Assembly: GCA_021768625.1 (NCBI GenBank)
Contig: JAETUM010000003.1
Location: 62,001 to 126,000 of the forward strand
Reading direction: 5' to 3'
Source: Candidatus Stoquefichus sp.
GTDB lineage: Bacteria; Bacillota_I; Bacilli_A; Erysipelotrichales; Coprobacillaceae
DNA length: 64,000 nucleotides
Shown: positions 8,380 through 16,634 of the stretch, in pieces
Layout: each line of letters opens with the position of its first letter
Numbering within the stretch: the stretch's first letter is position 1
Notes under the pieces: model-generated
Database searches by the model: none
Told to the model about the DNA's origin: nothing
What the model saw: the letters and a program-made list of their open reading frames with translations, nothing else
Made by a program: the position numbers and the translations under genes

Positions 8380-9942
8380 TCAATCAATCCTTTCTTTTAG
8401 CTTTAAGCCACACTTAAATTCAAATTCAACTTTATCCCTTGACAGCACTTTTACCTTTTCTATAAATCTTTCAAATATGGATTCTTCCCATTCAGTAAAA
8501 GGTTTTGCATCGTTAAGGAAATCAACTAATTCTTTTAAAGCCTGCTCCATGGTATATCCGGCATCATCCATTCTGAATAATAAATCTCTTTTGGCTACCA
8601 GATGATCATATTCCATAATCAGTTTATTATGAGCCTCGGCAAATACAGGTCTTTCGAGATACCCATTGGTCAGCAGCGTATTCAGCTGCTTTTTCTGTTC
8701 TTCATTGCTCTTCATTTCATTTTCGATATCTTCCACACTGTTTGCGTTCTTTTTAGAATTATTTGTTGTAATGGAAATAAGGAGCGGTTTCAAGATCAGG
8801 TCGTTTCCAAATACCAGCTTGTTCATCATGGTAAGGAAGGTTCTCTTTAAATCATCATCACGAATGAACTTCATGGAGCAGGAACTCGAATCTTCAATAT
8901 GTCCGCCACAGCACCAAGCATTGTAGCTTTTGCCGTGTGAAGTATAGTGGTATCTTCTCTTAAATGTTCTTCCGCACTCGCCACACTTGATTTTACCGGA
9001 CATGGCATATCTGTTCTGATACTTTGATGTATCTTCGGTGCAGTTGCCTTTTTCAAGTCCTCGCTGCCTAATTGCTTCCTTAGCTTTCTCAAAGGTTTCA
9101 CGGTCAATGATAGGCTCATGATGATTTTCACAATAGTACTGTTCTTCTTCGCCATAGTTCCTTTTTCTCTTGAAATTTGCATCTGTAATGGTCTTCTGAA
9201 AAAGGGCATCTCCTATATACTTCTCATTTGTAAGAATGCCGTTGATTGTACTACCTGTCCACTTAGCACCTTTCTTGGTAGGAATTTCTTTTTCATTCAG
9301 TTCTTTTGCAATGATGTTGGTGCTCTTTCCGGCAAGGCACCCCGCAAAAATCTCTTTTACAATTTCTGCCTGTTCAGGAATAATCACCATCTCACCATCA
9401 ACGTTGGCATAACCATAAGGCGGGTAAGAAATCACATAAGTACCGTTCTGGAACCTTTTCTTGATGCTCCACTTTTCATTTTCTGAAATGGAACGTGACT
9501 CGCTTTCTGCTATGCTGGCCAATACAGCAAGCATTAACTCGCTTTCCATAGAGCCTGTGTGGATATTCTCTTTTTCAAAAATAATGTAAACATCGTAGTT
9601 GAGAAGTTTTCTTACAAGTGCCAGGCAATCGGTAGTGTTTCTGCTGAATCTGCTGATGGATTTTGTAATGACAAGATCAATAAGACCTTTTTCACAGTCT
9701 TCCATAAGTCTTAACAAGCCATCTCGTTTTGCAGTCTTTGTACCGCTGATACCTTCATCATAATAGACACCTGCATATTCCCATTCGCTGTTTGCTTTGA
9801 TGTAACTCTCATAATGATTTTTTTGTGTATCAAGGCTGAGTTCCTGTTCATCACTATCAGTGGAAACTCTGCAGTATGCAGCCACCCTTGTCTTCTTAAA
9901 AATGGAGAAATCAACCTGATTGATTTTCGTTACATTCTTCAC
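8380..9942 (-). CDS. Large serine recombinase (first gene of the trio)
   Basis: The start is GTG at 9942 after GAGGTG; the 520-residue protein has catalytic Ser27 in [20 protein letters not shown], a recombinase domain, a zinc-ribbon (KCGECG and CCGGH) and a C-terminal coiled coil near residues 400-470. Its architecture is the same as the 524-residue paralogue but the sequence is clearly divergent, so the two probably act as a pair rather than as a recent duplication. A promoter with TTGATA and GAATAT lies about 30 bp upstream. Confidence 0.92.
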   Translation of the reverse strand: MKNVTKINQVDFSIFKKTRVAAYCRVSTDSDEQELSLDTQKNHYESYIKANSEWEYAGVYYDEGISGTKTAKRDGLLRLMEDCEKGLIDLVITKSISRFSRNTTDCLALVRKLLNYDVYIIFEKENIHTGSMESELMLAVLASIAESESRSISENEKWSIKKRFQNGTYVISYPPYGYANVDGEMVIIPEQAEIVKEIFAGCLAGKSTNIIAKELNEKEIPTKKGAKWTGSTINGILTNEKYIGDALFQKTITDANFKRKRNYGEEEQYYCENHHEPIIDRETFEKAKEAIRQRGLEKGNCTEDTSKYQNRYAMSGKIKCGECGRTFKRRYHYTSHGKSYNAWCCGGHIEDSSSCSMKFIRDDDLKRTFLTMMNKLVFGNDLILKPLLISITTNNSKKNANSVEDIENEMKSNEEQKKQLNTLLTNGYLERPVFAEAHNKLIMEYDHLVAKRDLLFRMDDAGYTMEQALKELVDFLNDAKPFTEWEESIFERFIEKVKVLSRDKVEFEFKCGLKLKERID

Positions 9943-9969
9943 TTATATCACCTCGCTTTATCGTATGAC

Positions 9970-9998
9970 ATATTCCCGTAGAAACCGTTATATATCAA
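9970..9998 (-). promoter_or_regulatory. Promoter of the recombinase operon
   Basis: On the minus strand TTGATA (9993-9998) and GAATAT (9970-9975) are 17 bp apart. The -35 region ACTTGATATATA closely matches the promoter at 33795-33823, suggesting a phage-wide promoter type. Confidence 0.5.
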
Positions 9999-10006
9999 GT
10001 CAATTA

Positions 10007-10222
10007 CTAATAAATCTCGCATAAATAGGGAGAGAAAATACGTCGATTTTTCTCGGAGATTTTGTGTAATTCATCATCAGAAATAAGACCCTTTTCTGCC
10101 ATCTTACGAACTATCCTTTCAGCGAGAATGAAGTCAAATTCCTTCTGCAATTCTTCCTGTGTGAACACCTTTGTGTCAGGCTTTGGTACTGTTGCACCGT
10201 CTTCTAATTTTGTAATCTGCAT
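10007..10222 (-). CDS. Small SHOCT-like phage protein
   Basis: The start MQITKLEDG at 10222 is chosen because AGGAGGTG precedes it; a longer frame would begin inside the repeated RNA motif (10233-10273). The 71-residue protein ends with a helix rich in Lys/Arg/Glu and GLISDDELHKI, which resembles the SHOCT oligomerisation motif (short C-terminal 'K.L.d.G.It.eEfe..K'). It lies between DNA polymerase and the recombinases, a place where excision-control factors often sit, but no role can be assigned. Confidence 0.6.
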   Translation of the reverse strand: MQITKLEDGATVPKPDTKVFTQEELQKEFDFILAERIVRKMAEKGLISDDELHKISEKNRRIFSPYLCEIY

Positions 10223-10232
10223 AAAAAAAGCA

Positions 10233-10273
10233 CCTCCTACCATGTAGCCTTGGCAGGAGGTTAAAAAGGACGT
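10233..10273 (-). ncRNA. Repeated structured RNA motif, copy A
   Basis: The minus strand reads ACGTCCTTTT, a short link, then a 9-bp stem CCTCCTGCC/GGTAGGAGG around the loop AAGGCTACAT. The 3' arm of the stem carries the AGGAGG ribosome site of the 71-residue gene, so the hairpin could hide that site. CCUU of the leader can pair with AAGG of the loop to make a pseudoknot. Three further copies exist (14831-14871, 14911-14951, 44860-44897). Confidence 0.6.
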
Positions 10274-10278
10274 TTTCA

Positions 10279-12231
10279 TTAATCTTTTTTATAAAACTGA
10301 CATTCATAGCCGTCAGCACGAAGAAGCAGACCCTCCGCCCAAGGTGGAGTTCTTCCCATCTGCTCACACACGGCATCAAGGGACATATCCTTTCTGCACT
10401 CAATGATGACTTCATCATGCACATGAGCAACGATATTACAGTTTCTTAAAGTCTGCATTGCATACATGAGAATATCCCTGGCAATTGCCTGTGTGATGTT
10501 TTCACAAAACTTGGGACCATAGCTTTCAAGCCTTTCCCATTTCTTCGTGCCACCAACACCCTCATAGGTAACAGACTCACCACCGAACTGATTCACACCC
10601 ATCTTGGGTTTTACATATGCAAGTCTTCTGCCGGAAGGAAGAACGAAAAAAAGAAATCCACTCTCATACATAAATCGTATGCCGTGAGTTTCGGTTGTGA
10701 TTCTCTTCTTCACTGTTTCCTTTACACAGCTATCAATATCCCACCACAGCATCGTAATAGCAGGATTTGAATTTCTCCACGCATAAACAAGTGGCTGGAG
10801 TTCTTCCTCGGCAAGACCCATTTCAATAGCACCCATAGCTTTTAATGCTCCAACAGATCCGCCATAGCCAAGTGCGAGTTCCGCTATCTTACCTTTCTGC
10901 CTTAGGTGGCCATTAATGCCGTGCTTTTCAACAGGAACGCCAAACATCTGTGATGCACTGCTGCAATAAATATCCTTGCCTTCTTCAAATACCTTGATTC
11001 TCCACTTTTCACCTGCAAGCCAGGCAAGGACTCGTGCTTCTATGGCAGAAAAGTCAGCAACGATGAATTTGTTATCTCCCTGTGGCACAAAGGCTGTACG
11101 GATAAGCTGTGACAAGGTATCTGGGATATCATCATATAAAAGTTCAAGTGCATCAAAGTTGCCTGTACGAACTAACCCTCTAGCTTCGGCAAGATCTGTC
11201 ATATGGTTCTGAGGGAGGTTTTGTAGCTGCACCAGTCTCCCGGCAAACCTACCCGTTCTGTTGGCACCGTAAAACTGAAACATTCCTCTTACTCTGTTAT
11301 CTTCGCACACGGCATTTTCCATAGCCGTATATTTCTTAACACTGCTTTTTGCAAGCTGCTGACGAAGAGACAAGACTTCTGCCAAATCTTCCGGCGCATC
11401 CTTAATCATCTCTGCCACCACCTTCTTACCAAGGCTATCTGTTTCAAGTCCATTCTCTGAAAGCCAGTTCTTCATCTGCTGTACAGAATTCGGATTCTCA
11501 AGACCAGTAAATTCCTGCATCTGTTTTGTAAGGGCAGCCTTGCTCTTTTCATCAAAGGTAATAGCATTCTTAACAAAATCCATATCAACACCAATACCTC
11601 GATCATTGATTTCCTGGTCAAGATGGTACTCATCCCACATTTCATCAGACACTGGAAATCTAGTAAGCTTATCCTTGATGCCCATTTCCGTTTCAACATC
11701 ACGGATATTATAGGCTTTGAACTGCTGCCATTTTTCCATATCGTGATAAGGCATATTTCTTGTTCTGCCACCGTTTACCTTGGTTGGGGAACAGGGAGCA
11801 CAGAAGTATTTGATGAGATTCTTGCCTTCCGATAGTTTCTGCTTTTCAAGTCCAAGAACGGCACCTACTCCTTCAAGAGATAACGGAAGTCCGAGTGTAG
11901 CTGACCATATCATGGTGCAACGCCATGACACAGGATCAAGACAATATCCCTTAAGAGATACACCATTATCACGAAGATACCTGGATAAGCAGACTCTTTC
12001 AAACTGTGCATTGAACGCCCACTTTATTACTCCATCATCCGTTAAGGCATCAATAATATCGGCTGGTATCATTTCTCCCATTGCCAGGTCAACAACCTTA
12101 ACTTCACCACCATCGACTGAATAACCGAATAAAAGGATTTCAAAATCATCACTCTCTGTGTACTTGTAAACACCGGATTTCTGCAGACTTATGCTGGAGT
12201 AGGTTTCTATATCAATACTGATTGATTTCAT
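10279..12231 (-). CDS. Phage DNA polymerase, family A with 3'-5' exonuclease domain
   Basis: The start MKSISIDIETYSS (12231) follows GGAAGGAAG. The 650-residue enzyme has an exonuclease domain with Exo I residues D7 and E9 (DIETYSS), and a family A polymerase domain with motif A VADFSAIEARVLAWLAGE and motif C VAHVHDEVIIE. It lacks the 5'-3' nuclease domain of bacterial Pol I, as usual for phage enzymes. It follows DUF2815 and DUF2800, its usual partners. Unusually, this block lies after the lysis genes rather than next to the primase at 41-43 kb. Confidence 0.93.
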   Translation of the reverse strand: MKSISIDIETYSSISLQKSGVYKYTESDDFEILLFGYSVDGGEVKVVDLAMGEMIPADIIDALTDDGVIKWAFNAQFERVCLSRYLRDNGVSLKGYCLDPVSWRCTMIWSATLGLPLSLEGVGAVLGLEKQKLSEGKNLIKYFCAPCSPTKVNGGRTRNMPYHDMEKWQQFKAYNIRDVETEMGIKDKLTRFPVSDEMWDEYHLDQEINDRGIGVDMDFVKNAITFDEKSKAALTKQMQEFTGLENPNSVQQMKNWLSENGLETDSLGKKVVAEMIKDAPEDLAEVLSLRQQLAKSSVKKYTAMENAVCEDNRVRGMFQFYGANRTGRFAGRLVQLQNLPQNHMTDLAEARGLVRTGNFDALELLYDDIPDTLSQLIRTAFVPQGDNKFIVADFSAIEARVLAWLAGEKWRIKVFEEGKDIYCSSASQMFGVPVEKHGINGHLRQKGKIAELALGYGGSVGALKAMGAIEMGLAEEELQPLVYAWRNSNPAITMLWWDIDSCVKETVKKRITTETHGIRFMYESGFLFFVLPSGRRLAYVKPKMGVNQFGGESVTYEGVGGTKKWERLESYGPKFCENITQAIARDILMYAMQTLRNCNIVAHVHDEVIIECRKDMSLDAVCEQMGRTPPWAEGLLLRADGYECQFYKKD

Positions 12232-12258
12232 TATTTCACTTCCTTCCAAAGCAAAATA

Positions 12259-12284
12259 GACGGCAGAGGATAACCTCCACCGCC
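12259..12284 (-). other. Strong intergenic hairpin before the polymerase gene
   Basis: An 11-bp stem with several G-U pairs (GGCGGTGGAGG/CCTCTGCCGTC) and a 4-nt loop lies between the 59-residue membrane gene and the polymerase ribosome site. It has no real U-tract, so it may be an mRNA processing or coupling structure. Confidence 0.5.
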
Positions 12285-12291
12285 CATATGC

Positions 12292-12471
12292 TTATTCTTC
12301 AGTTGATTCTTTCTTTTCACTTTTCTTGGCTCTGTGTTTCTTGATGCTGTCACGCACAAGCCAGATACCATCCATGATTGTACTTACAATACCGTAGATT
12401 GCAGCACCCATTAAAAAGCAGAAAATGATAAGTACGTCAACCTGCTTTGCTAATTCATATAATTCGTTCAT
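12292..12471 (-). CDS. Small membrane protein (59 residues)
   Basis: This short ORF starts with ATG at 12471 after GAGGTAA. It reads MNELYELAKQVD, then a hydrophobic segment of about 20 residues (LIIFCFLMGAAIYGIVSTIM), then a Lys/Glu-rich tail (KKHRAKKSEKKE). It is thus a single-pass membrane peptide with a charged cytoplasmic tail. Hairpins lie on both sides (12259-12284 and 12510-12533). It sits between DUF2815 and the DNA polymerase. It could tether replication to the membrane or act in superinfection control; neither is shown by sequence. Confidence 0.65.
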   Translation of the reverse strand: MNELYELAKQVDVLIIFCFLMGAAIYGIVSTIMDGIWLVRDSIKKHRAKKSEKKESTEE

Positions 12472-12509
12472 ATCGTTTACCTCGTATATTCGTAATATCG
12501 TTTATAATG

Positions 12510-12533
12510 GGACGGTGGTATTTCACACCGTCC
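12510..12533 (-). other. Intergenic hairpin after DUF2815
   Basis: A perfect 8-bp stem GGACGGTG/CACCGTCC with an 8-nt loop lies about 27 bp downstream of the DUF2815 stop. No U-tract follows, so it is not a clear terminator. Confidence 0.45.
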
Positions 12534-12559
12534 ACAGGAAATAATAAGGTCAGGTCAGA

Positions 12560-13108
12560 TTAAGATAAGAAATCGTCATCCTCTTCAATTGTGAAGTCAT
12601 CTACTGCTGATGTTCTTCCTCCAAGTGACTCACCATCTCTGATCTTCTGAATGTTGCCAAGACCACAGGCAATGCCCTTATTACCATTAGAATTGAACGC
12701 ATAGAAGTTAAGAGAAACTCTTGCATAGCAGCCACTGTACACTTCATCACGGTCAAGGATAGGCTTTACGGACTTATCAACAATCTGTGGTGCTGTCTTA
12801 CTGTTGGCATTGATGAACCAATGTCCGGCATAAGCCTCGTCCTCACGCTCTGTGTCACCGTCACGAAGAGGAAGCTTGATTGCTGCCTTGTTAGGCTTTT
12901 TGCCACCGAACTTTGCGATGCCTTCCTCAATAGCTGCATCAATCGCATCATTGATTGCCTTTACTGTTTCCTTATCATCCTTTGGAATAAGAACAGATAC
13001 ACTGTATCTTTCAGGACCTCCATTGATTGATACTGGCTCCCATCCGTGGAAATAAGAAAGTCTTGTGTTTTTACCTGTAATAACTTTAGTTCTGTTTACA
13101 TTAGCCAT
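12560..13108 (-). CDS. DUF2815 phage protein (probable ssDNA-binding protein)
   Basis: The 182-residue product begins MANVNRTKVITGKNTRLSY. It has the typical N-terminal strand-rich region with GGPERYSVSVLIPK, the GYARVSLNFYAFN-like segment, and an acidic tail (FTIEEDDDFLS) like those of single-strand DNA-binding proteins. DUF2815 proteins are encoded with phage DNA polymerases and DUF2800 in Firmicute phages, where an SSB-like role is inferred. The start overlaps the DUF2800 stop region (TAATG), indicating coupled translation. Confidence 0.85.
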   Translation of the reverse strand: MANVNRTKVITGKNTRLSYFHGWEPVSINGGPERYSVSVLIPKDDKETVKAINDAIDAAIEEGIAKFGGKKPNKAAIKLPLRDGDTEREDEAYAGHWFINANSKTAPQIVDKSVKPILDRDEVYSGCYARVSLNFYAFNSNGNKGIACGLGNIQKIRDGESLGGRTSAVDDFTIEEDDDFLS

Positions 13109-13113
13109 AATCA

Positions 13114-14244
13114 TTAATCCTCCATTTTAAATTCGTTTTTAGCGTTTGTAACATTGATTGCTTGTCTCTTGTCCGAGTCTGGTACAAGAGTTGGCTTTCC
13201 GGGTGGTTTGATAATGAGGTCACCCAATATTTCCTCAAAGTTTGCTTTCCCCATCAGTTTCTGCATCTCTGTAAGAGTAATAAGTGACTGACGGTAAATG
13301 TCCTTATAGCCTGCTTCCTTGGCTGCCTCTGCCACTGCTGATTCGTCCTTATATTTACGAACCGAGCGACCTTCAACAACCTTGAATCCGTTCCACTGCT
13401 TGCCGTGGCTCACAGCTGATTCGGTAGCATAAGCCATAATCTCGTTTGCCCACTTTGTAAGATCAGGAATGACCGATAAGATTTCTTCGATTTCCTCATC
13501 TGTAAGAAGTGGAGGAAGTTTGAATTCTTCCTGTGCAAGTTTCAGCTTTTCTTCTGCTCTTGCTCTGCATCTGACTGCTGCCCTGCAGAAGGTACACCAT
13601 TCACCAGGACAGTATTCGCCCTCGCCATTCATGGCCATTTCAGCCTTTGGCTTTAAAACTTCTTCTGCCCAGGTCTTGAGTTCATCAACTGTGATTGTCC
13701 AGGTACTCACATTCTCCCTGCGTGGCTGGAAGATGGACATTGATACTTCCTTGATGTCATATAAGCTGTCATAGATAGCAAGCGCACCAAGTGCATAGCA
13801 TTTCATCTGTGGATTGTCTGTTGCATCAACAAGAACTCCCATTCCATATTTGAAATCGATGATATGTAATCTGTCATCAGATACAATCACACAGTCTGCT
13901 GTGCCATAGCCGTCCGGCACATAATCAGAAAAGTCTACGTGTTGCTCTATCAGCACCAATGGATCCTTGCAATTCTGTTTTGCAATATCAAGCTGTTCCA
14001 AGACGAAGTCCACATATGCATCTGTGTGTTCCTGCATTTCATCACTGTCATAGGATGATACAGGTCTTTTACTTCTCATGCGGAGTGCCTTCTTAAGCTT
14101 GTGTTCACATTGAGCATGAGCAGCTGTTCCTTCTTCTGCTGCCTGGCTTGTTTTGTTCTCGAACTCTGACTCAAGGCTTGCACTAGGTGTACAGTTGAGC
14201 CATCTGTGAGAACTCGAAGGTGAAAGGAATGCGTGTTTACTCAT
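13114..14244 (-). CDS. DUF2800 protein, RecB/Cas4-like nuclease
   Basis: The start is MSKHAFLSPSSSHRWLNC (14244), overlapping the upstream stop and preceded by GAGGTG; the longer frame starts inside the preceding gene. The 376-residue protein has a PD-(D/E)XK-like core with HIIDFKYGMG and QMKCYALGA, and a C-terminal cysteine cluster (CPGEWCTFC and a later C) as in Fe-S Cas4/AddB-type nucleases. It probably processes DNA ends during phage replication or recombination, together with DUF2815 and the polymerase. Confidence 0.88.
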   Translation of the reverse strand: MSKHAFLSPSSSHRWLNCTPSASLESEFENKTSQAAEEGTAAHAQCEHKLKKALRMRSKRPVSSYDSDEMQEHTDAYVDFVLEQLDIAKQNCKDPLVLIEQHVDFSDYVPDGYGTADCVIVSDDRLHIIDFKYGMGVLVDATDNPQMKCYALGALAIYDSLYDIKEVSMSIFQPRRENVSTWTITVDELKTWAEEVLKPKAEMAMNGEGEYCPGEWCTFCRAAVRCRARAEEKLKLAQEEFKLPPLLTDEEIEEILSVIPDLTKWANEIMAYATESAVSHGKQWNGFKVVEGRSVRKYKDESAVAEAAKEAGYKDIYRQSLITLTEMQKLMGKANFEEILGDLIIKPPGKPTLVPDSDKRQAINVTNAKNEFKMED

Positions 14245-14605
14245 CTCCAAGCACCTCCGCCTCTTTGATGATATCTGCATAATTCTTAGGATCGATATCG
14301 GATAACTTGCTGCCACCGTATTTAGCAATCAATCCCTTTACTTCTGCAGTAAGTCCGTTCTGGCTCTTTTCGGCTAGAACTCCTCTGACATCTTCTAATG
14401 TGTATACCTTGGCTTTTTCCTTCTTAGGTTTTTCTACCTTTTCAGGAATCTGTGCTACAGGTTCTTCTTTTACTTCAATTGCTTGAACATCGATTGCTTT
14501 AATCTCTGTCAATGCATCTGCAAATACCTGCAAGCTGTCAGCCAAAGCACGAACATTTGAAATAACATCAATAAGTGCATCAAGTACTACGGTTACTTTG
14601 CTCAT
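14237..14605 (-). CDS. Hypothetical phage protein (122 residues)
   Basis: The gene starts at ATG 14605 after GGAGG and ends overlapping the DUF2800 start. Residues 1-40 are a hydrophobic helix repeat (heptad-like, possible oligomerisation), residues 45-65 are Lys/Glu/Pro-rich and probably disordered, and residues 70-120 form a helical domain (GLTAEVKGLIAKYGGSKLSD). The C-terminal part resembles small DNA-associated folds, but I cannot name a family with confidence. It begins the DUF2800-DUF2815-polymerase operon with the small gene upstream. Confidence 0.6.
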   Translation of the reverse strand: MSKVTVVLDALIDVISNVRALADSLQVFADALTEIKAIDVQAIEVKEEPVAQIPEKVEKPKKEKAKVYTLEDVRGVLAEKSQNGLTAEVKGLIAKYGGSKLSDIDPKNYADIIKEAEVLGDE

Positions 14606-14796
14606 GGTCTACCTCCTTCCGTAATCTTTGTTATGGCAAGTTCCTGGATGCAGTCACCCGGCACAAGAATTGTGATCTTCTGCTTTTTGCCAAACAGCAT
14701 TCGCAGAAATCGTTCTCTTAAGGTGATGCTTTTGCAGGAAACCATACCGTTTCTCTGTGGCTTGTCAGAAACACTGATGTGCAGATTGTGTTTCAT
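14602..14796 (-). CDS. Small hypothetical phage protein (64 residues)
   Basis: The start is MKHNLHISVSDKPQRNG at 14796 after GGAGGTG. It is short and basic, with an RERFLRMLFGKKQK patch followed by VPGDCIQELAI. No family is recognised. The stop overlaps the next start. It is the first gene after two tandem copies of the repeated RNA motif (14831-14951), so it would be the first target if that motif controls translation or transcription. Confidence 0.55.
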   Translation of the reverse strand: MKHNLHISVSDKPQRNGMVSCKSITLRERFLRMLFGKKQKITILVPGDCIQELAITKITEGGRP

Positions 14797-14830
14797 CGTT
14801 AACACCTCCATTTCCAAGAGTTTTTTGTTA

Positions 14831-14871
14831 CCCTCTAGCTATTAGCCTTGGGAAGATAGGGAAAAGGACGT
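14831..14871 (-). ncRNA. Repeated structured RNA motif, copy B
   Basis: The minus strand reads ACGTCCTTTT, CCCTATCTTCC, CAAGGCTAATAGCTAG, AGGG. The primary motif is kept, but the stem is weaker than in copies A and D, suggesting a degenerate copy or a different fold. Confidence 0.45.
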
Positions 14872-14910
14872 TTTTCAAAAAATCTTTTTTTTTTCGTTCT
14901 TTCAATTGCT

Positions 14911-14951
14911 CTTCCTATCTAGTAGCCTTGAACGAACTGTCAAAAGGACGT
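14911..14951 (-). ncRNA. Repeated structured RNA motif, copy C
   Basis: The minus strand has ACGTCCTTTT, a link, TTCAAGGCTACTAGATAGGAAG. The local stem is poor, but TTCGTTC just before the loop is complementary to GAACGAA further downstream (7 bp). It lies about 40 bp upstream of copy B in the same transcript. Confidence 0.45.
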
Positions 14952-14964
14952 AAAAATAAAAAAA

Positions 14965-15000
14965 GACCTGCCAACATTCAAAAAAGAATGCAAGCAGGTC
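14965..15000 (-). terminator. Intrinsic terminator after the lysis genes
   Basis: The minus strand folds GACCTGC...GCAGGTC with an inner CATTC/GAATG stem and a T6 loop, followed by seven T residues. It ends the late (structural and lysis) transcript 23 bp after the amidase stop. Confidence 0.9.
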
Positions 15001-15023
15001 AAAGCCTTGTTAGTTATTCCGTT

Positions 15024-15884
15024 TTAAGATAAGATTTCATTTACTCTTTTCTGTACAGCATAGTAATCATAGCCAGCATTTGTAAGTCTGTTCTTACGTT
15101 CTGTTCCGTTGCCCCATTTACCATTGATGACTTCTCTTGCAAGCTCATCTACCGTTTTGGTACTTGAGGTAGTAGAGCCTACGATTCTTCCGCTTTCATC
15201 AAAGACAAAGTATCCTGGATTTGATGCAGCACATCTCTTTGCATTATCAAGGGACTTGAATGCACCTTTCTGTGATTTTGCATCATTCCAAGATTTTCTG
15301 ACTCTATATAATCCACTTGCAGTTGTTCCGCCAGAAGAAGAACCACCAAGCTGTGCAGTGACCTTTGATGCAAGATCACCAAGTCTTGAGTAAAGCCAAT
15401 CTCCCGGACAGGACTTATTGGCAAACCATCTGTGAACTGTAAGTACCATCTCATCAGATTTTGGTGAGTAATTCAGAGTCTTATTTTTATCCCCAAGCCA
15501 GATAAGTTTCTTTTTTCCATTACGTTTACAGATATCTACGCAAAGTTTAATAAGAGTTGCGTACACGGTGCTGTTCATAATATATGGATGTTTAGTATCG
15601 GATGCACATTCAATCGTGACGGCTCTCTGATCATTCGCATTAGATGAAGAACACCAAGAACGATTCTTTTCTTCCACATACATTCCGACTCTTCCATCGG
15701 AGCCGATGCCATAATTGCAGCTTGCTTGTCTGGAAGTCGATGCAAAGATATTTCCTAAAGTTTCTACAGAACACTGTCCCACCACGCAGTGGGGTGTGAT
15801 TCTGTCGATGGAATGTGTTCTATGTCCTGAATGATTTGGACTGAGTTTTGTGTAAAATACTAATTTTGAATTTGTATAAGTCAT
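15024..15884 (-). CDS. Endolysin: N-acetylmuramoyl-L-alanine amidase with CPL-7-type repeat
   Basis: The start MTYTNSKLVFYTK (15884) follows GGGAGG; the 286-residue enzyme has an amidase_2/PGRP domain (~1-165) with zinc-ligand motifs ITPHCVVGQ and VHRWFANKSCPGDW (H and C). A Ser/Gly/Thr linker precedes a short middle domain (GLYRVRKSWNDAKSQKGAF). The C-terminus (DELAREVINGKWGNGTERKN) is a CPL-7-type cell-wall-binding repeat. It cleaves peptidoglycan at the end of the lytic cycle after holin action. It lies directly after the holin gene and before the late terminator. Confidence 0.93.
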   Translation of the reverse strand: MTYTNSKLVFYTKLSPNHSGHRTHSIDRITPHCVVGQCSVETLGNIFASTSRQASCNYGIGSDGRVGMYVEEKNRSWCSSSNANDQRAVTIECASDTKHPYIMNSTVYATLIKLCVDICKRNGKKKLIWLGDKNKTLNYSPKSDEMVLTVHRWFANKSCPGDWLYSRLGDLASKVTAQLGGSSSGGTTASGLYRVRKSWNDAKSQKGAFKSLDNAKRCAASNPGYFVFDESGRIVGSTTSSTKTVDELAREVINGKWGNGTERKNRLTNAGYDYYAVQKRVNEILS

Positions 15885-15885
15885 A

Positions 15886-16299
15886 TTATTTTTCCTCCCT
15901 TTCTGCTCTGTCATGGAGCTGCTCTAAGACTGTTTTAATCTTTTCTGGAATAGGAAGCCCTAAATATCCTGCATTTTCTAGAAGTGATATACCTTCATTA
16001 GAAATATAGAAAAAGATAATTGCAGTCCTAAGAACGCTTCCCGTACCAATTACCTGGACATCGAGAATGTTTGCAATGCCCACAAGCAAGAAAATCAGTA
16101 CCTTTCTGCAGATACCTTTGAAACCAACTGAACTGGATAACTTCTTATCTGCAATGGCACACATGACTCCTGTAATGTAGTCGATGACTACGAACGCAAT
16201 CAGTGCCAAGATAAGACCATCACATCCGCCTAAGAAGTAGCCAAGCCATCCTCCGATACCAGCAAATGCAAGCTGGATCATATTCCAAAATTCCTTCAT
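15886..16299 (-). CDS. Phage holin, toxin-secretion/lysis holin family
   Basis: The start MKEFWNMIQLAFAG (16299) is chosen because GGAGG lies 8 nt upstream. The 137-residue protein has three to four hydrophobic segments (near residues 10-45, 65-85 and 90-105), the family-typical VIDYITGVMCAIADKKLSS motif, and a charged C-terminal helix. It would form the membrane lesion that releases the endolysin. It fits the Phage_holin_4 family in length and layout and lies 1 bp upstream of the amidase gene. Confidence 0.9.
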   Translation of the reverse strand: MKEFWNMIQLAFAGIGGWLGYFLGGCDGLILALIAFVVIDYITGVMCAIADKKLSSSVGFKGICRKVLIFLLVGIANILDVQVIGTGSVLRTAIIFFYISNEGISLLENAGYLGLPIPEKIKTVLEQLHDRAEREEK

Positions 16300-16343
16300 T
16301 GATAAATCCTCCATTTCTATGAAAAAAGCTGATGCAAAATGTA

Positions 16344-16634
16344 TCAGCTCTCGTCATCTATTTTTTCTTTTTCTGCCTTATAAGTAAGCAGCTCGTCACT
16401 TACTTCCTCAATCCTATCTTCGTAGTACTTTTTGTTCTCATCGGCAAAACTCTGCTCCTCTGCGATAGACTCCGCAATCGTTGCCGAACGAATATCCGAT
16501 AAAATACTCGCCACAATCCCCTCAATCATGTAAGAAGGAAGTGGGTATTCCTTTTGCAGATTGATAATCGTGCCATTTAAACTACTTCGAAATCTCTGAT
16601 ATGCCACTGCATAATTCATCGTTGGCTTTTCCAT
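16344..16634 (-). CDS. Hypothetical phage protein before the holin
   Basis: This 96-residue, helix-rich protein starts with MEKPTMNYAVAYQRFRSS after GGAGGAG. The middle (YPLPSYMIEGIVASILSDI) is amphipathic and the C-terminus is a Glu/Lys-rich helix, probably coiled coil. It occupies the usual position of short tail- or lysis-associated proteins between the tail fibre and the holin. No family is recognised. Confidence 0.6.
   Translation of the reverse strand: MEKPTMNYAVAYQRFRSSLNGTIINLQKEYPLPSYMIEGIVASILSDIRSATIAESIAEEQSFADENKKYYEDRIEEVSDELLTYKAEKEKIDDES

Noticed and set aside
14831-14951. RNA motif copies B and C as simple duplication of non-functional spacer
   Set aside because: They share only the two conserved blocks; the sequence between and around the blocks differs, so selection on the blocks is more likely.
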